Positions 34,517 through 45,821 of a stretch of DNA of 64,000 nucleotides are shown here, one piece after another. The stretch lies in the NCBI GenBank assembly GCA_022559845.1, contig CM040118.1:158492331-158556330 (forward strand). Direction: 5' to 3'. The notes beneath the pieces were generated by a model, which did not search any database, was not told the origin of the DNA, and saw only the letters and a program-made list of their open reading frames with translations. The first letter of the stretch is position 1; each line of letters begins with the position of its first letter. A program made the position numbers and the translations under genes. This DNA comes from Amorphophallus konjac (taxonomy: Eukaryota; Streptophyta; Magnoliopsida; Alismatales; Araceae).

Positions 34517-36473
34517 AAGCTAAGGTGTGGCAAAATGTCAAAATGCTTTGTTGCTCACCTTCAGGGGCACACCTCCGAATGATTTGGTCTGGTCCTAAAT
34601 GGAATAGCTCAGGGTCTTCCCAAAAGAAGTATTTGAGCTTAGCAAAGAAGCGGTCTTTTTCTTGTTTAGACCAACCTTCAGGAATTTTTTTCACGGCTAA
34701 GTAATTGACAATGTGTGCATACCATGGGGGTGGAATGTGAGATACACTAAGGAGGTGTTCATCTGGAAATGAGTCTTGTAAGGGTGTGGTGTCTGATATG
34801 ATAATTCGGGACAAGTGATCTGCAACAACATTTTCACTTCCTTTTTTATCCCGAATTTCTAAATCAAATTCTTGTAATAAAAGGATCCATCTAATCAACC
34901 TTGGTTTGGCATCTTTTTTAGACAGCAGGTGTCTGAGAGCTGAGTGGTCAGAGAACACAATGACTTTGACCCCTAGCAGATAGGACCGAAACTTTTCAAG
35001 GACAAAGACAACAGCAAGTAACTCCTTTTCTATTGTGGTGTATCTAGGTTGGGCATCAGCGAGTGTGTGACTCGCATAGTAAATCACCATAGATTTTTTG
35101 TCTACCCTTTGCCCTAAAACAGCACCTAAAGCATAATCCGAGGCATCACACATAATTTCAAAAGGTAATGACCAATTAGGAGTTTGTAAGATTGGGGCAT
35201 TGGTCAATACCATTTTCAATGATTCGAAAGCCTCAAGACATGATTGGTCAAGATGGAATGGGACTTCCTTAGCCAGCAGATTAGTGAGAGGTCTAGCGAC
35301 TTTGGAGAAGTCTTGGATGAACCGGCGATAGAAGCCGGCATGACCCAGGAATGATCGGATTTGTTTTACTGAGGTGGGTGGTGGCAGTTTGGCAATGAGC
35401 TCAACTTTGGCTTTATCTACTTCAATTCCTCTTGCCGACACTATGTGCCCTAGAACAATACCTTCTTTAACCATGAAATGGCTCTTTTCCCAACTGAGGA
35501 CAAGATTAGTGTCAATGCATCTCTTCATTACTTTGGCTAAGTGATCAAGGCAGGAATCAAATGTATCCCCAAAAATGAAGAAATCATCCATGAAAACTTC
35601 TAAAAAGTTACCCACCATGTCAGAAAAAATTGCTAACATGCATCTTTGAAATGTGGCAGGCGCATTACATAATCCAAAGGGCATTCTCCGAAAAGCAAAT
35701 GTTCCGTAGGGACATGTAAATGTGGTTTTTTCTTGATCTTCTGGGTAGAAAGCCACCTGATTGTACCCAGAATACCCATCTAGAAAATAGAAGTATTTTT
35801 GCCCTGCTAATTTTTCCAAAATTTGGTCAATGAATGGGAGGGGAAAATGGTCCTTCTTTGTCATAGAGTTGAGCTTCCTATAATCAATGCAGACCCTCCA
35901 TCCCGTGGTCAACCTAGTAGGTATCAACTCCTCTTGATCATTGGTGATCACAGTCAGTCCTGATTTCTTGGGGACGATTTGTGTTGCACTGACCCACTGA
36001 CTATCAGAAATTGGGTAGATGATTCCGGCATCTAACCACTTGACCACCTCATTTTTGACCACCTCCTTCATGTGTGGATTTAATCTCCTCTGCATGTCTC
36101 TGCTCGATTTTGCATTCTCCTCCATATAAATATGGTGCTGACAAATGGATGGACTAATCCCTTTAAGATCAGCGACAGACCAACCTATAGCCCCCTTATG
36201 AGATTTAAGGACCTCAACTAGTTTCTCCTCATGGTTAGGTTCAAGGTCACTTGCTATGATGACTGGCAAGGTTTGGTCTGGGCCTAGGAATGCATACTTA
36301 AGGGAGGCCGGTAATGGTTTTAGTTCAACCTGAGGAGGGGATTGCAAAGAGGGCAGAGCTGGTTCAGATTTAAGCTGAGGCAAAGGTTCAACTGGGGGCC
36401 ATGTCCTAAGTTGAGTTGGCAAGATGTCGACTTCCTCTCTCATTCCAGTCCTACTGTCCCTTTCAATCTCCAA
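34494..36473 (-). pseudogene. pol: Athila-like reverse transcriptase and RNase H
   Basis: 659 open codons. RT motifs are complete: [53 protein letters not shown], the active-site FMDDF and [16 protein letters not shown]. RNase H follows with [42 protein letters not shown] and VADHLSR. The catalytic aspartates are all present, so this segment is unbroken internally. It ends prematurely at 34494 by the frameshift into integrase. The upstream part is a Pro/Leu-rich linker from the protease. There is no start codon context, because the region is normally made as one polyprotein. Confidence 0.9.
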
Positions 36474-36557
36474 TAATTCCTCAATGGTGTCAACAGCATA
36501 GCAATCTCCTTTTTGATCATGAAATTTGGATGCCTTAAAAATGTTGATGCTGACTTT

Positions 36558-36890
36558 CTAGTCCCCAAAAGATATGTCCATAATTCCTGAAGCACAGTCT
36601 ATATTAGCCCTAGCCGTGGCTAAAAATGGTCTACCCAAAATGATAGGAGTATGCTTGATTTTTTGGGGAGAAACCATATCCAAAATAAGAAAGTCAGCAG
36701 GGAAGTAGCACTCATTCACTTTAACAATGACATCCTCAATAAGGCCCTTTGGAGTCTTGATTGATCTATCGGCGAGCTGGAGAATAATGGGAGTAGGCTT
36801 GAGCTCACCGATGTCAAACTGCTCATAGATGGAGGTAGGGAGTAAATTCACACTAGCTCCTAAATCAAGGAGAGCTTTATCAAATGTCAC
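36558..36890 (-). pseudogene. pol: Athila-like aspartic protease
   Basis: 110 open codons with DLGASVNLLPTSIYEQF, where DLGAS is the retropepsin active-site box in this lineage, and IILGRPFLATARA, the second conserved block. Stops bound it on both sides (TGA at 36903-36905 upstream, TAG at 36558-36560 downstream) in the same frame as gag and RT. It would cleave the Gag-Pol polyprotein. Confidence 0.85.
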
Positions 36891-36902
36891 ACCGCCAATG
36901 TT

Positions 36903-39107
36903 TCAAGAGATAAGGGGTGCTCCAGGGTCTTTTAACTTTCTTGGAAGTTGGTTGAGTACCACAGCACTAACGTTCTCTGGGAGTCGAACCTTTTCCGGGG
37001 TCACTCGTGGGTCCCGCCTAGGGGTGCACATTTCTTTTAAGAATCTAGCATAGGCCAGGACATGTTTGATGGCATCGAGGAGAGGGATGTTGATGTGTAC
37101 TTGTTTGAAGAGCTCCATCATCTCCTTAGTATGGGCTGGTTGTTTCTTTTTGGACTTTAAGGCATTGGGAAATGGCACTGTAGGTTGGTAAGTGCTGGGC
37201 CCTTCCTCTATTTTCCTCTTTCCCTTGACATCCTCTTCCTGGCTGGGCTCCTCCTCACTATCAGAAGATATGTCAGGGGCCTGGACTGATGAAATAGGAG
37301 TGGACCCCTGAGGATCTTTGAGGACTTTACCACTTCTTAAGGTCGAAATTGCTTTTGTATTTTCAAGTTGTGGGCCTTTTTGTGGTATTTGGCCTGATGG
37401 GTGCTGGAGGAGAGGAGGAATTGGCTGGTTAATAGGGAAGTTTGGTTGTGGGAAGCCCGGAGGATTATTTCGTGGGTTGGCAATGGGCTGACTTGGTAAT
37501 TGGCCCACTTCCCTTCTCATGGTGGCTTCAGCCAATTGGCCCAATTGAGTCTCCAACTTAGAGATGGTTTGCTGGTGGACTTGGAGGGTTTGTTGGAAAG
37601 ATTGACTTTGGGCTTGAATAGTTTGTTGGAAGGATTGATTTTGGGCCAGAATTAGTTGTTGTAACTGATGGAATCTATCATCAGTTTGGGAGTCCTGGTG
37701 GTGTTGCAGAGGAGGTTGATAGGTTTATTGAGAATTGGAAGACTGCCCGTAATTGAGCTGAGGAGGTTGGTATGGGGCCTGACCCTGGTTGAATCAGGGA
37801 AGTGGTTGTTGGGCTTGCGGTCCTCGACCATAAGCATTTCCTTGAAATGGTGGTTGAGCTTGGAATTGGTGTTGGATCGGTGGTTTGTAAGCTTGAGATG
37901 CGGAGGAGATTGTCGGTTGATTAGGAGCTTGTTGATTTCTCCAATTGAAATTGGGGTGATTCCTCCAGCCCAGATTATAGGTGTTAGAAAATGGGTCATA
38001 GTTGGGTTTAGAGAACCCCAGGGCTGCTTGGACTTGCTCCTGTATAAAAGATGGCAATTGGGCTACTGTTGGGCAATCAGACACATGATGGTCCGAGCTA
38101 GCACATAAAGCACACGTCTCATGATGTGTTGGGTCCGGGTATGGGTTGAACGTAGTTGGGATGGTGGTTTCTTGTTTGTTTTGGGCCAGGAGCTGGTCTA
38201 ACTTATGGGCCAGCATATCAATGTGTTCTAGCTTTTGGGCCATGATGTCGACCTTGTCCAATTTTTGATGGATAAAATTCACATCCACTCTAGCATCAGG
38301 TTCTACCCGATACATCCCGGCCCGTTTAGAAGGCCCAATGATTCTCTCATATGAGGATAAGGAAGCATGGTTGATTGAATTATCACTCAACATTTCAAAT
38401 AAGACATATGCCTCATCTTCACTCTTACTCATAAAGGCTCCACCACATGATGCATCCACAATCTGCCTAACTTGATCATCTAAGCCCTCATAGAAAGCTT
38501 GCACTATTTGCCATTTGGAAAGCCCATGATGTGGGCATTTTCTGAGGAGTTCCTTTAATCTCTCCCATGATTCATGTATTTGTTCATTTGGGAGTTGCGC
38601 GAATCCTGTGATTGCACGTCTCATAGTGTTGGTTCTACCGATGGGGTAAAACTTCTTAAGGAACTCATGCTGCTTATCTGCCCATGTGCCAATAGGTTTC
38701 CCTAAGGTCCCTAGCCAGTATTTGGCTTTGTCCTTAAGTGAGAAAGAGAATAAGGTCAAGCGGAGAGCATCATCTGTGAAATTTTGAATTTTCACAGTGG
38801 AACAAATTTCTAGAAATTCATCCAGATGTTTATAGGGATCTTCATTGGTCTTCCCATAAAAGGATGGGAGCATCTGGATGGTGCTAGATTTGATCTCATA
38901 GTGCAAAGCAGGGACATTAGGCAGTTGGATACAAGTGGATGGCTGATAATTCGAAGGAATGAAATATTCCTTCATCTGTTTGGGCACCCCTAATTGGTGT
39001 TGTTCAGCCATAGGTTGGGTTTGATTTGGAGCCGGATTAAAAATGAATCGCTCAATCTCACTAATGGGCTCAACTAAGTCACGGTGTTGAGATCTTCTCC
39101 CTTGCAT
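36903..39107 (-). pseudogene. gag: Athila-like gag, broken
   Basis: It starts at ATG 39107 and runs open for 437 codons to a TGA at 37794, then continues in the same frame past a TAA near 37726 to a TGA at 36903. Capsid motifs include SSTIQMLPSFYGKTNEDPYK, RLTLFSFSLKDKAKYWLGTL and WERLKELLRKCPHHGL. A zinc knuckle CALCASSDHHVSDC (CX2CX4HX4C) lies near 38090. A Gln-rich stretch with a repeated QSFQQT phrase (~37570-37680) precedes a Pro-rich linker and a Lys-rich segment. Gag packages the RNA. Confidence 0.88.
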
Positions 39108-40229
39108 AAACCAAGGTTAAAGATGAGAGATGGGAGAAAAAAATTTTATGATGATTTTTATTTTTATTTTTTTTGTTTTTTGTTTACTCAAATTAAGACG
39201 AAGAGAGAGAAGATGATATTTTGTTTTTATTTTTATTTTTATTTTTATTTTTATTTTTTTTACGAACACAAACAAGTTGTCACACAAATTACTTAATGCC
39301 CTAGATGTGACCTAGACTTACAAATTGGGTTTCACAAAATGGCTAAAGTGAAACTTAAGTTCACCATCAATAATTCCACCGACCAGGTAAGGGGTGGGGT
39401 AGTGGGAGGTTCCCCCTACTTTCGTAGGGACCTAATTATGCCAAACCACTAGCCCGCTTAAGGCGTTTGCCGTCCGACCGTCTTGCCTTAGGCACCGGTT
39501 TTCATAAGAGGGTAAGCCCAAATAACACAAAAACCACAGTGTGAACCTAGGGCCAATGTCTACTGAATTTTATTTGAGGTCTAGGTGATGCAAAGATGCA
39601 AGAGAATTATGATTTGTGGGCTAAGGAAGGGTGATGAAATCCCCACCTTATCTTGCTTATGGGTGTTGCCCTTAAGATATTTTGAAATGATATGCAACAA
39701 AGTAAGTTCAAACAAGGGGTTCTATGCAAGCATGAAAATGCATGAGCATGCTTTTGGAAAAGTTAGAGAACTCACCTTGCCTCCCGCAATCTTCAACAAT
39801 GTAATTAACAACAATTAGACAATAAAGAAAAAGAGCTTCTATCCTAAATGATGCATGACTTAGAACATGAAGGTGTGATTTATACTCTTGCAATGAAGAT
39901 TTTTATTGAAGTTCAAGTGATGCCCTTTTTTATGTTTTTATTTAGTGAACCTATCTAACCACAAGATATAAAATGTAGAGAAATGAAATTAAAATGAAGG
40001 AGGAAAAGTTTGGATACTTACTTGAAAAGCGTTCCCCCGTTATTTTTTTTTCAAAATGAATGACAAAAAGACTAAGGAAAAGGTGGAGACTTACCTCTAA
40101 ATTTTTTTTTTGAATTTTCAAGTTGCTTCTTTTTTTTTCTTTTTTCCTGTAAAAATAAGAAAAGAGAACTTTATTAGTACACTATATACATAAGGAAAAC
40201 AAAGTTCTTAAGTCAAAAATCACCATTCC
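39108..40229. other. Athila-like 5' leader with T-rich runs
   Basis: Untranslated leader of the minus-strand element. It includes a (TTTTTA) run at about 39219-39262 and several poly-T stretches. Short ORFs show no domain. Confidence 0.65.
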
Positions 40230-40247
40230 TCCCCGGTAACGGCGCCA
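40230..40247 (-). promoter_or_regulatory. Primer-binding site, tRNA-Asp type
   Basis: On the minus strand TGGCGCCGTTACCGGGGA, one mismatch from the plant tRNA-Asp complement as I know it. It lies 5 bp from the inner end of the 5' LTR (40253). Confidence 0.8.
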
Positions 40248-40252
40248 AAAAT

Positions 40253-42050
40253 TGATAACGCGAAAGTTCGTCGTTTAAACCACACATATAACAATCTTAA
40301 AACCGCACTCACACAAAATGATCAAAAGAGAATGTAGTACTATGGCAAGCACGGGTCGAATCCACAAGGAAGAAGAGATTTTTAAAGTTAAAAACTTTGG
40401 ACTCCTTTGCAAAATATTTATGATTTGATTGATTGAAGAAAATAGTGAAATGATGAACAAACCAAACACTTAATTGAAAACACCATGACTATGCGCTTAT
40501 GCTATAGAAAATAATTGTATGAAGTGGAAAGAAGATATAGAAGAAAGAGATAGAGAGGGAAGAAGAGCAAGAACTAGCTCAAGAGAGCAACTCCTTTCAT
40601 TAACTTAAAAGAAAGAGTACATGAGATGTGAAACAAGTTTATACTAATGACACAATGAGTTTACAATGAAGTGAAATATCACAAAAATAATAACACAAGA
40701 AAAACCTGGAGTTTGGAGATGGTAGCAGCAATGGTGATGATAGCGCCGTCCTCTCTTGGCCTTGGATCACGAACAACCTTGTGGAAGATGTCGTCTACGC
40801 CGGGAGGAAGTCGCCTTCGTCGTTGAAGCAATCTTTGGAGGGTGAATAACTTTGAACTCAAGAGGAATTAGGGGATGCCCAAGAAGAAGAAGTTGAAGAG
40901 GTGGAAGAGAGGAAAAACTTTAATGAATAACTCAGAGAGAAAAGAAGAAAAGAAGGGCTTCAAAATGGAGACATAACAGAAGCTAGCACCTCGGATGAAC
41001 AGTAAATATACAGGACAGCAAGTTAAAAAATGAGAGATAGCTTGAAAACCAGAAGGAATTAGAAGATGAGCAAGAAGAAGAAGTTGTAGAACACGTAAAA
41101 ACCAAGAACTTTCATGAAGACAGCAAGAGCAGAAAATGACTAGAAGAGGGAGAAATAAGGAGAAGAACAGAGAGAAAACTGTTTCACAGATGAACATGAC
41201 AGCACAGTGAAGAATACGAAATAGCTTGAAAACCAAAAGGAATTAGAAGTTGAGCAAGAAGAAGAAATTGTAGAGGACTTAAAAATGAAGAACTTTTATG
41301 AATAACACAAAAGGAGAAAATGAACTTACATGGGAGAAACCGGAGGCCTAAGGTTGGGAGAGAAAGAGGGAGAGTGAAAGATTGCCAAAAGAAGAACCCC
41401 TTTCTCCTCCTTGCTATGGGCTATTTATAGGGAAAGTTAGGTAGATGGAGGGTGGAGATTGTATCAAAAGGAGATAGATGGCTGAGATTTAAGTGGAATA
41501 TGATGCATGGGGAAGAGAAAAAGTAGGTGGGCACTCCCTTTCTTGGACTTTAGGCACCCCATTTCCCAAGGCTCATCATGTCTCTCCTTTATTTCAAACT
41601 TTGAATGTCCTTTTCCTCCTTTCCAAACTTAAAGTTTGGATTCCTCCTTTTCAAACTTTCAATTCAAAATTTTGAACTTTCCTTTCCCTCCAACCAAAAT
41701 AATTTGAATTCTTTATTTGACTTGGTCAAAATGGTGATGACCCTTTTGCCCCCGGCTTCTTTTGTAATTACCTTCGGTGTCCTACACACACATAATTGCA
41801 CTTTAATCCATAAAAATTACCACAATGTGCACATCAATCTTAAATGCTCATGGTTATGCAATAGAGAATTAATGCTCATGGTCCTCAACTTCAGATTATT
41901 AGATAAAATTACCAAATTAATCAATTTACGTGAAAGCTCCAATTTAAATGCGGAGTTGAGGTTAACTATGAAATATGCATAATTACCTAATTATATGCAC
42001 ATAAAATGGTATTTATGCGATGAATTATCATAAGAAATGGAGACTTATCA
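40253..42050 (-). repeat. 5' LTR of the Athila-like element
   Basis: 1,798 bp, the same length as the left LTR with a low number of substitutions. The TATA box on the minus strand is at 41422-41429. It ends at the target duplication CCTCG (42051-42055). Confidence 0.9.
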
Positions 42051-42055
42051 CCTCG

Positions 42056-43431
42056 GCCGCGGTTGTTTCAACTTCGGCCCCCTCTGTTCCCAACGAAGGG
42101 AGAGCCGACCCGTCACCGTCACCCCCCGGGGTGCCCCTGGTCTCCTCGGCCCCCTCTCACTCAGCAGATGGGAGAGCTGTCTCGGTAGGGTCGGCCTTAT
42201 CTTGCCCCAGAGAGGGGAGCGCCGCCGAGCCAGAATTGCCCCCAGTGGCGGGGACGGCCCCGGCCTTCCTGGCCCGTTTCCTGGCCTTCACGGCCTCCCA
42301 CAACCTCCCCTCCACGAGATCCTTGCGCTTCACCCCGCACGGCCGAGAAGTCCACTCGGAGGCCGCCCCTTTGCCCTTGTCCCGGGCTTGGGAGCGACCC
42401 ACAGGGGTGCCCGGTTCATCAACCACCGAGTCGTCGCCAAGGTCAATGATCTCAGCGGCCTCCTCCAGAGGCTCCCGCCTGGTGTCTGCACAAAGAAGAA
42501 GGTGTGATCAGGAAAATGAAAGATGACCCCCACCTCCGAAGGAAGATCTAAGTGGTGGCACCTGAGCCCGACGGATGCAGCCGCGTAAGAAGACACCGCT
42601 CTATGTTCTCCGGAGTCACCAATTCCTCAGTGGACTGGCGATTCCTCAGCAGGATGGCAGCATACTCCTCCACATGAGGGGGGAACTCGTCCTATTTAGG
42701 AGGGATATTCGGGTGAAAATTGGCCATTACCTGGCACCTCCAGGTTTTCTCACCGAGTTTATCCCCACCCAAAAAAATTGGGTCTTCCACCCTTTATGCG
42801 AAGAATCCTTCACCGCCAACGAAATGCAGCTCCTTTTCCTCCTTGCTTGGATGAAGTAAAAACCCTTCCCAGTCGACGGGTGCGCCTTCAACTCGAAGAA
42901 ATAGTGGAAGAGGTCCAAGGAAGGAGGAACCCCGCACTGACGACAGAGGATTCGGAAAGTGGAGAGGAGAAGGTACGAGTTGGCTACCAACTGAATGGGT
43001 GCCAACTGGAAAAAGTTGAGAAGCGTGAGGATGAAGGGCTCGAAGGGGAAGCAAAACCCGCTCTTCCACGCCAGAAGAAAGATGCAGATGTGGCCCGTGC
43101 GAGAATCCAGGCTCGTCTCATACGGGGTAACTGCAGCAAAGCTATACTTGTGAGGTAGGCGAAACTGATGCTCCAGCCTCTTCACCTCGGCTTCCCCCAA
43201 CTCGCTGCAGTTCTGGACCGGCGCTCTCACCACCGGTTCGTCGCCCCATCCCTCGGCACCCAAACGCTGGCCCGCCATAGATTCCGAGGAAGAACTTGAA
43301 GAAGAATTCCCTCGAGACCTCAAAGATTCCAGGGGAGGAGGAAGCTGCCGGACCGCCTCTGTAGTTATCTTCACAAACTCCTCAAATGCCGCCACAAGTT
43401 TCTGCTCCTCCGCTGTGTCCTCACGGCGCAT
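42056..43431 (-). pseudogene. N-terminal part of the Tat-like aORF, with an intron
   Basis: An antisense gene reading away from the 3' LTR. 43431-42727 (234 codons) starts MRREDTAEEQ. After a Ser-rich stretch it has the block FEPFILTLLNFFQLAPIQL plus GVPPSLDLFHYFFELKAHPS, which I recognise as the putative gypsy-type transposon domain (Pfam Transposase_28 as I recall). A stop at 42727 and a small frameshift follow. An intron fits 42561-42486 (76 nt): donor CTCAG/GTGCC, acceptor TTGTGCAG/ACACC, phase 1. The next exon (from 42485) is basic then acidic, with VDEPGTPVGRSQARDKG, and runs into the Athila insertion. The coding sense continues at 30507. Confidence 0.75.
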
Positions 43432-43738
43432 CGAAGAGCCCCAAAAGAAAAGAAGCGAAGGAAAGCCAAAACCCTAACAACGGAAAGAGTATGGGATGAC
43501 AACCAGCGCCCAATGCCTATAAACACACGCGGGAGGCGGCGCGTCGTTCCAACCTCCGAGAAAAGGGGGCCCCTTCATTTCAAATCCGTCAGGATTGCAA
43601 TTATTACGGGCACAGGTGACCACGACATGTGGCTTCATAACACCGTCAGATCTCCACCCACCCGAGCCACGCTGGTCTAAAACCCTAAAAGGCTACTCAT
43701 CTGAGCCTCCTTTGGCTCGGGAGTAGGAGGGGGACAAG

Positions 43739-44516
43739 TCGAGAGGGGGATTTCTGCAGCCCATTCAAAGAGCAGCTGAACTACGCCCATCAGGACCAAA
43801 CAAGGCCACGCTCGCCCAAGTGACAGCCCACAGGGCCCACTTAGGACAGAAAGCCCAATAAAAGATTCGCTCGAGGATACTACCTTCCTAGGCGGCCTCT
43901 AGGCTCGGAAGGCCCGAGCGTCGATCAGGTCACAGGAAAGGTCCATGCCCGAGCCATCTCTCCGCCCAGGGGAAGAAGGCGCATGTCGACCAATCCGACC
44001 CATCTTCGTCTGAGCTAAGCCTACCGCCCGGATAGGGCTGGCCTCTCTGAGCTCGGTACGGCCGATGATTGCTTATCCATGCAGCCGTTAAGAGTCCTAT
44101 GTGGGCAGGAATTTATAAAGGTGAGGGACTCCAGCTCCCTAAGGTGATAACGCTCCCATGATAAGGCAATAAAATCCCACGTCGAGGACGTAACCCCCAC
44201 CTGAAACCCCTCGACTTACAGGACTCCAGAAGATAGCGCACTATTTAACCCAGGGATACCCTCCGGCGAAAGGTAAGGGCAATCACACGCTCAAAACTCC
44301 TGAGCAGGAACCACTTCACCCTTCTGGTGGAGAGGGATCTCGCGCAGAAGCTACTTCCTCCCTATATTGCTCCCACCATAGCTCTACTGACTTAAGGATC
44401 GGAGGGTTTTCCCCAGGGACTCATCCCTGGGCCCCCTGATCCGTTTCCCTTTCTTGCAGTTCACTATCCGATGATCCACTGCCTGCTCAGGACCAGCGCG
44501 AGATCTTGCCTCTTCA
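43739..44516 (+). repeat. 3' LTR of the Tat-like element
   Basis: 778 bp, preceded by the purine tract AGGAGGGGGACAAG (43725-43738) and followed by CCCCT (44517-44521). The TATA box is at 44114-44120. It differs from the 5' LTR by scattered substitutions, including its second base. Confidence 0.88.
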
Positions 44517-45110
44517 CCCCTCGTTGTGAAAACCCATAAGGGCGCACCGGAAAAAGCTAAAGGGGGTTGGCTCTGGCGAAAACCTGAAAGGGCGGTAGAG
44601 CCGATAATGAGAAAATCCCACTCTCCCCACCGGTCAGGGTGGCCTTCCACCCATTCCTCAATAGGTCGTAGGCCTCCCTAGATGCCGGCCTTCGGTTAAC
44701 CCACAGTACCAGACCATTAACCCTGTAATCTCCAGTCAACCTTATATCACCCTACTTAGCCCACTCTAGTTTCGACCCTTGCTCCGTCGTAGCGGACCGA
44801 TAATTTCCAGTGCCTACACGACATCCTAGTCGCCATTCCAGTCAACTCCAGTCTCAGCCTATTCCCAGACTCTTATCATTCCACACTACTACATCCTACA
44901 TCTCCTGCAAATCCAGAACTCCTCGAATCTCAGCATGATCCCAGTTCTCCCTGTAATCCCTGAGCCACTAGCTATAATCCCAGTCACATCCTGCCATGAG
45001 AAAGTGGCCTCCAGCACCATAATCTGATAATTTGTGAGAACCCTTATTATGGGCGAAGCAATATCCAGTTTCCCACATCCTCCAGCTCCAAGCTACGTCC
45101 CTAGACAGCG
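44517..45110 (+). repeat. Right part of older module A: hairpins then CCAGT-rich DNA
   Basis: Continuation of 22040-22184. A hairpin-like unit (44517-44550, loop ATAA) is followed by the stem TTGGCTCT/AGAGCCGA (44567-44574, 44597-44604) capped by CCT-GAAA-GGG. From about 44740 the sequence becomes rich in CCAGT with no ORF. The same order, hairpins then CCAGT-rich DNA, recurs in the next module (45130-46260). Confidence 0.65.
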
Positions 45111-45129
45111 GCATGCTATGGACGACAAT

Positions 45130-45410
45130 TCCCAAAAAATAAATAAATAAATAAATAATATAAACTAAAAAATGGGGTTTAAAATAGAGATACCCCGCCA
45201 GACCCAGCCGTCCTCATTACAAAGAGACGACTAGGGCAAAAATTACCAATGACCCAGCTAAGGTGAAAACCCGCAAGGGCGCCTTAGCCAAAATCGGGTA
45301 ACCCCTCGGTGTGAAAACCCGCAAGGGTGCACCGAAAAAAGTAAAAGGGGGCCAGCTCTGGCGAAAATCCGCAAGGGCAATAGAGCTGGTAAAGAAAAAA
45401 AAACTCTCCA
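45130..45410 (+). repeat. Module B: three consecutive GNRA-capped hairpins
   Basis: Hairpins at 45257-45288 (GCTAAGGTG/CGCCTTAGC), 45306-45335 (TCGGTGTG/TGCACCGA) and 45352-45389 (CCAGCTCT/AGAGCTGG). All contain the core GAAAA-YCC-GCAA-GGG, giving a 4-nt A bulge and a GCAA tetraloop. The outer stems differ between units but stay paired. It is preceded by (AAAT)n-like DNA at 45147-45165. Confidence 0.75.
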
Positions 45411-45521
45411 TCTCTAGTCCTCACTGATGAAAGTCGTCGACCGCAACACCGCGCTGACGACTACCTCAATATCACCTTGCAACAACGATGGCCAACACGC
45501 CCTCGAGGGTAGGCCATCCCC

Positions 45522-45821
45522 AGTCTCCAGTCCCAGTTCCCGGCTACAACGCCTTCAAAGGCCAGCCGCCCAGTCTCCAGTTCCAGTTCCCGACTACAAC
45601 GCCTTCACAGGCCAGCCGCCCAGTCTCCAGTTCCAGTCCCCGGCTACAACGCCTTCACAGGCCAGCCGCCCAGTCTCCAGTTCCAGTCCCCGGCTACAAT
45701 GCCTTCATAAGCCAGCCGCCTAGTCTCCAGTTCCAGTTCTCGGCTACAACCCCTTCACAGGCCAGTCACCCAATCTCCAATTCCAGTTTTCAACTACAAC
45801 ACCTTCACAGGCCAGCCGGCT
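45522..45821. repeat. Six-copy 50-bp minisatellite
   Basis: Units start at 45522, 45572, 45622, 45672, 45722 and 45772, each exactly 50 bp. They read AGTCTCCAGTTCCAGTYCCC then GGCTACAACGCCTTCACAGG then CCAGCCGCCC. Similarity falls toward the right end. Because 50 is not a multiple of 3, the Pro/Gln/Ser-rich translations change frame from unit to unit, which argues against coding. Confidence 0.85.

Larger units (their letters stand above)
30513..42050 (-). mobile_element. Athila-like Ty3/gypsy element, complete, 11,538 bp
   Basis: LTRs of 1,798 bp each (30513-32310 and 40253-42050) are flanked by CCTCG (30508-30512, 42051-42055). On the minus strand the order is 5' LTR (right), PBS of tRNA-Asp type (40230-40247), leader, gag, protease, RT-RNase H, integrase, spacer, polypurine tract TTGGGGGATG (32311-32320), 3' LTR (left). 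The Athila assignment rests on the tRNA-Asp-like PBS, protease DLGAS, RT box FMDD and the tract. No envelope-like ORF is found in the 1.1 kb after integrase. Equal LTR lengths with few differences suggest fairly recent insertion, but gag-pol carries five stops and one frameshift. Confidence 0.92.
22185..44516 (+). mobile_element. Tat-like Ty3/gypsy element, nested host of an Athila copy
   Basis: LTRs of 778 bp (22185-22962 and 43739-44516) are flanked by CCCCT (22180-22184, 44517-44521). The span is 22.3 kb, of which 11.5 kb is the nested Athila-like element at 30513-42050. Internal order: PBS, gag, RT, RNase H, integrase, spacer, antisense aORF, polypurine tract (43725-43738). Assignment to Tat rests on the CX2H-type zinc finger, the separate RNase H domain beginning FVDGSSN, the integrase motifs and the antisense extra gene, which are known traits of that lineage. 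The protease is missing and gag-pol has many stops, so the copy is dead. Confidence 0.88.
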
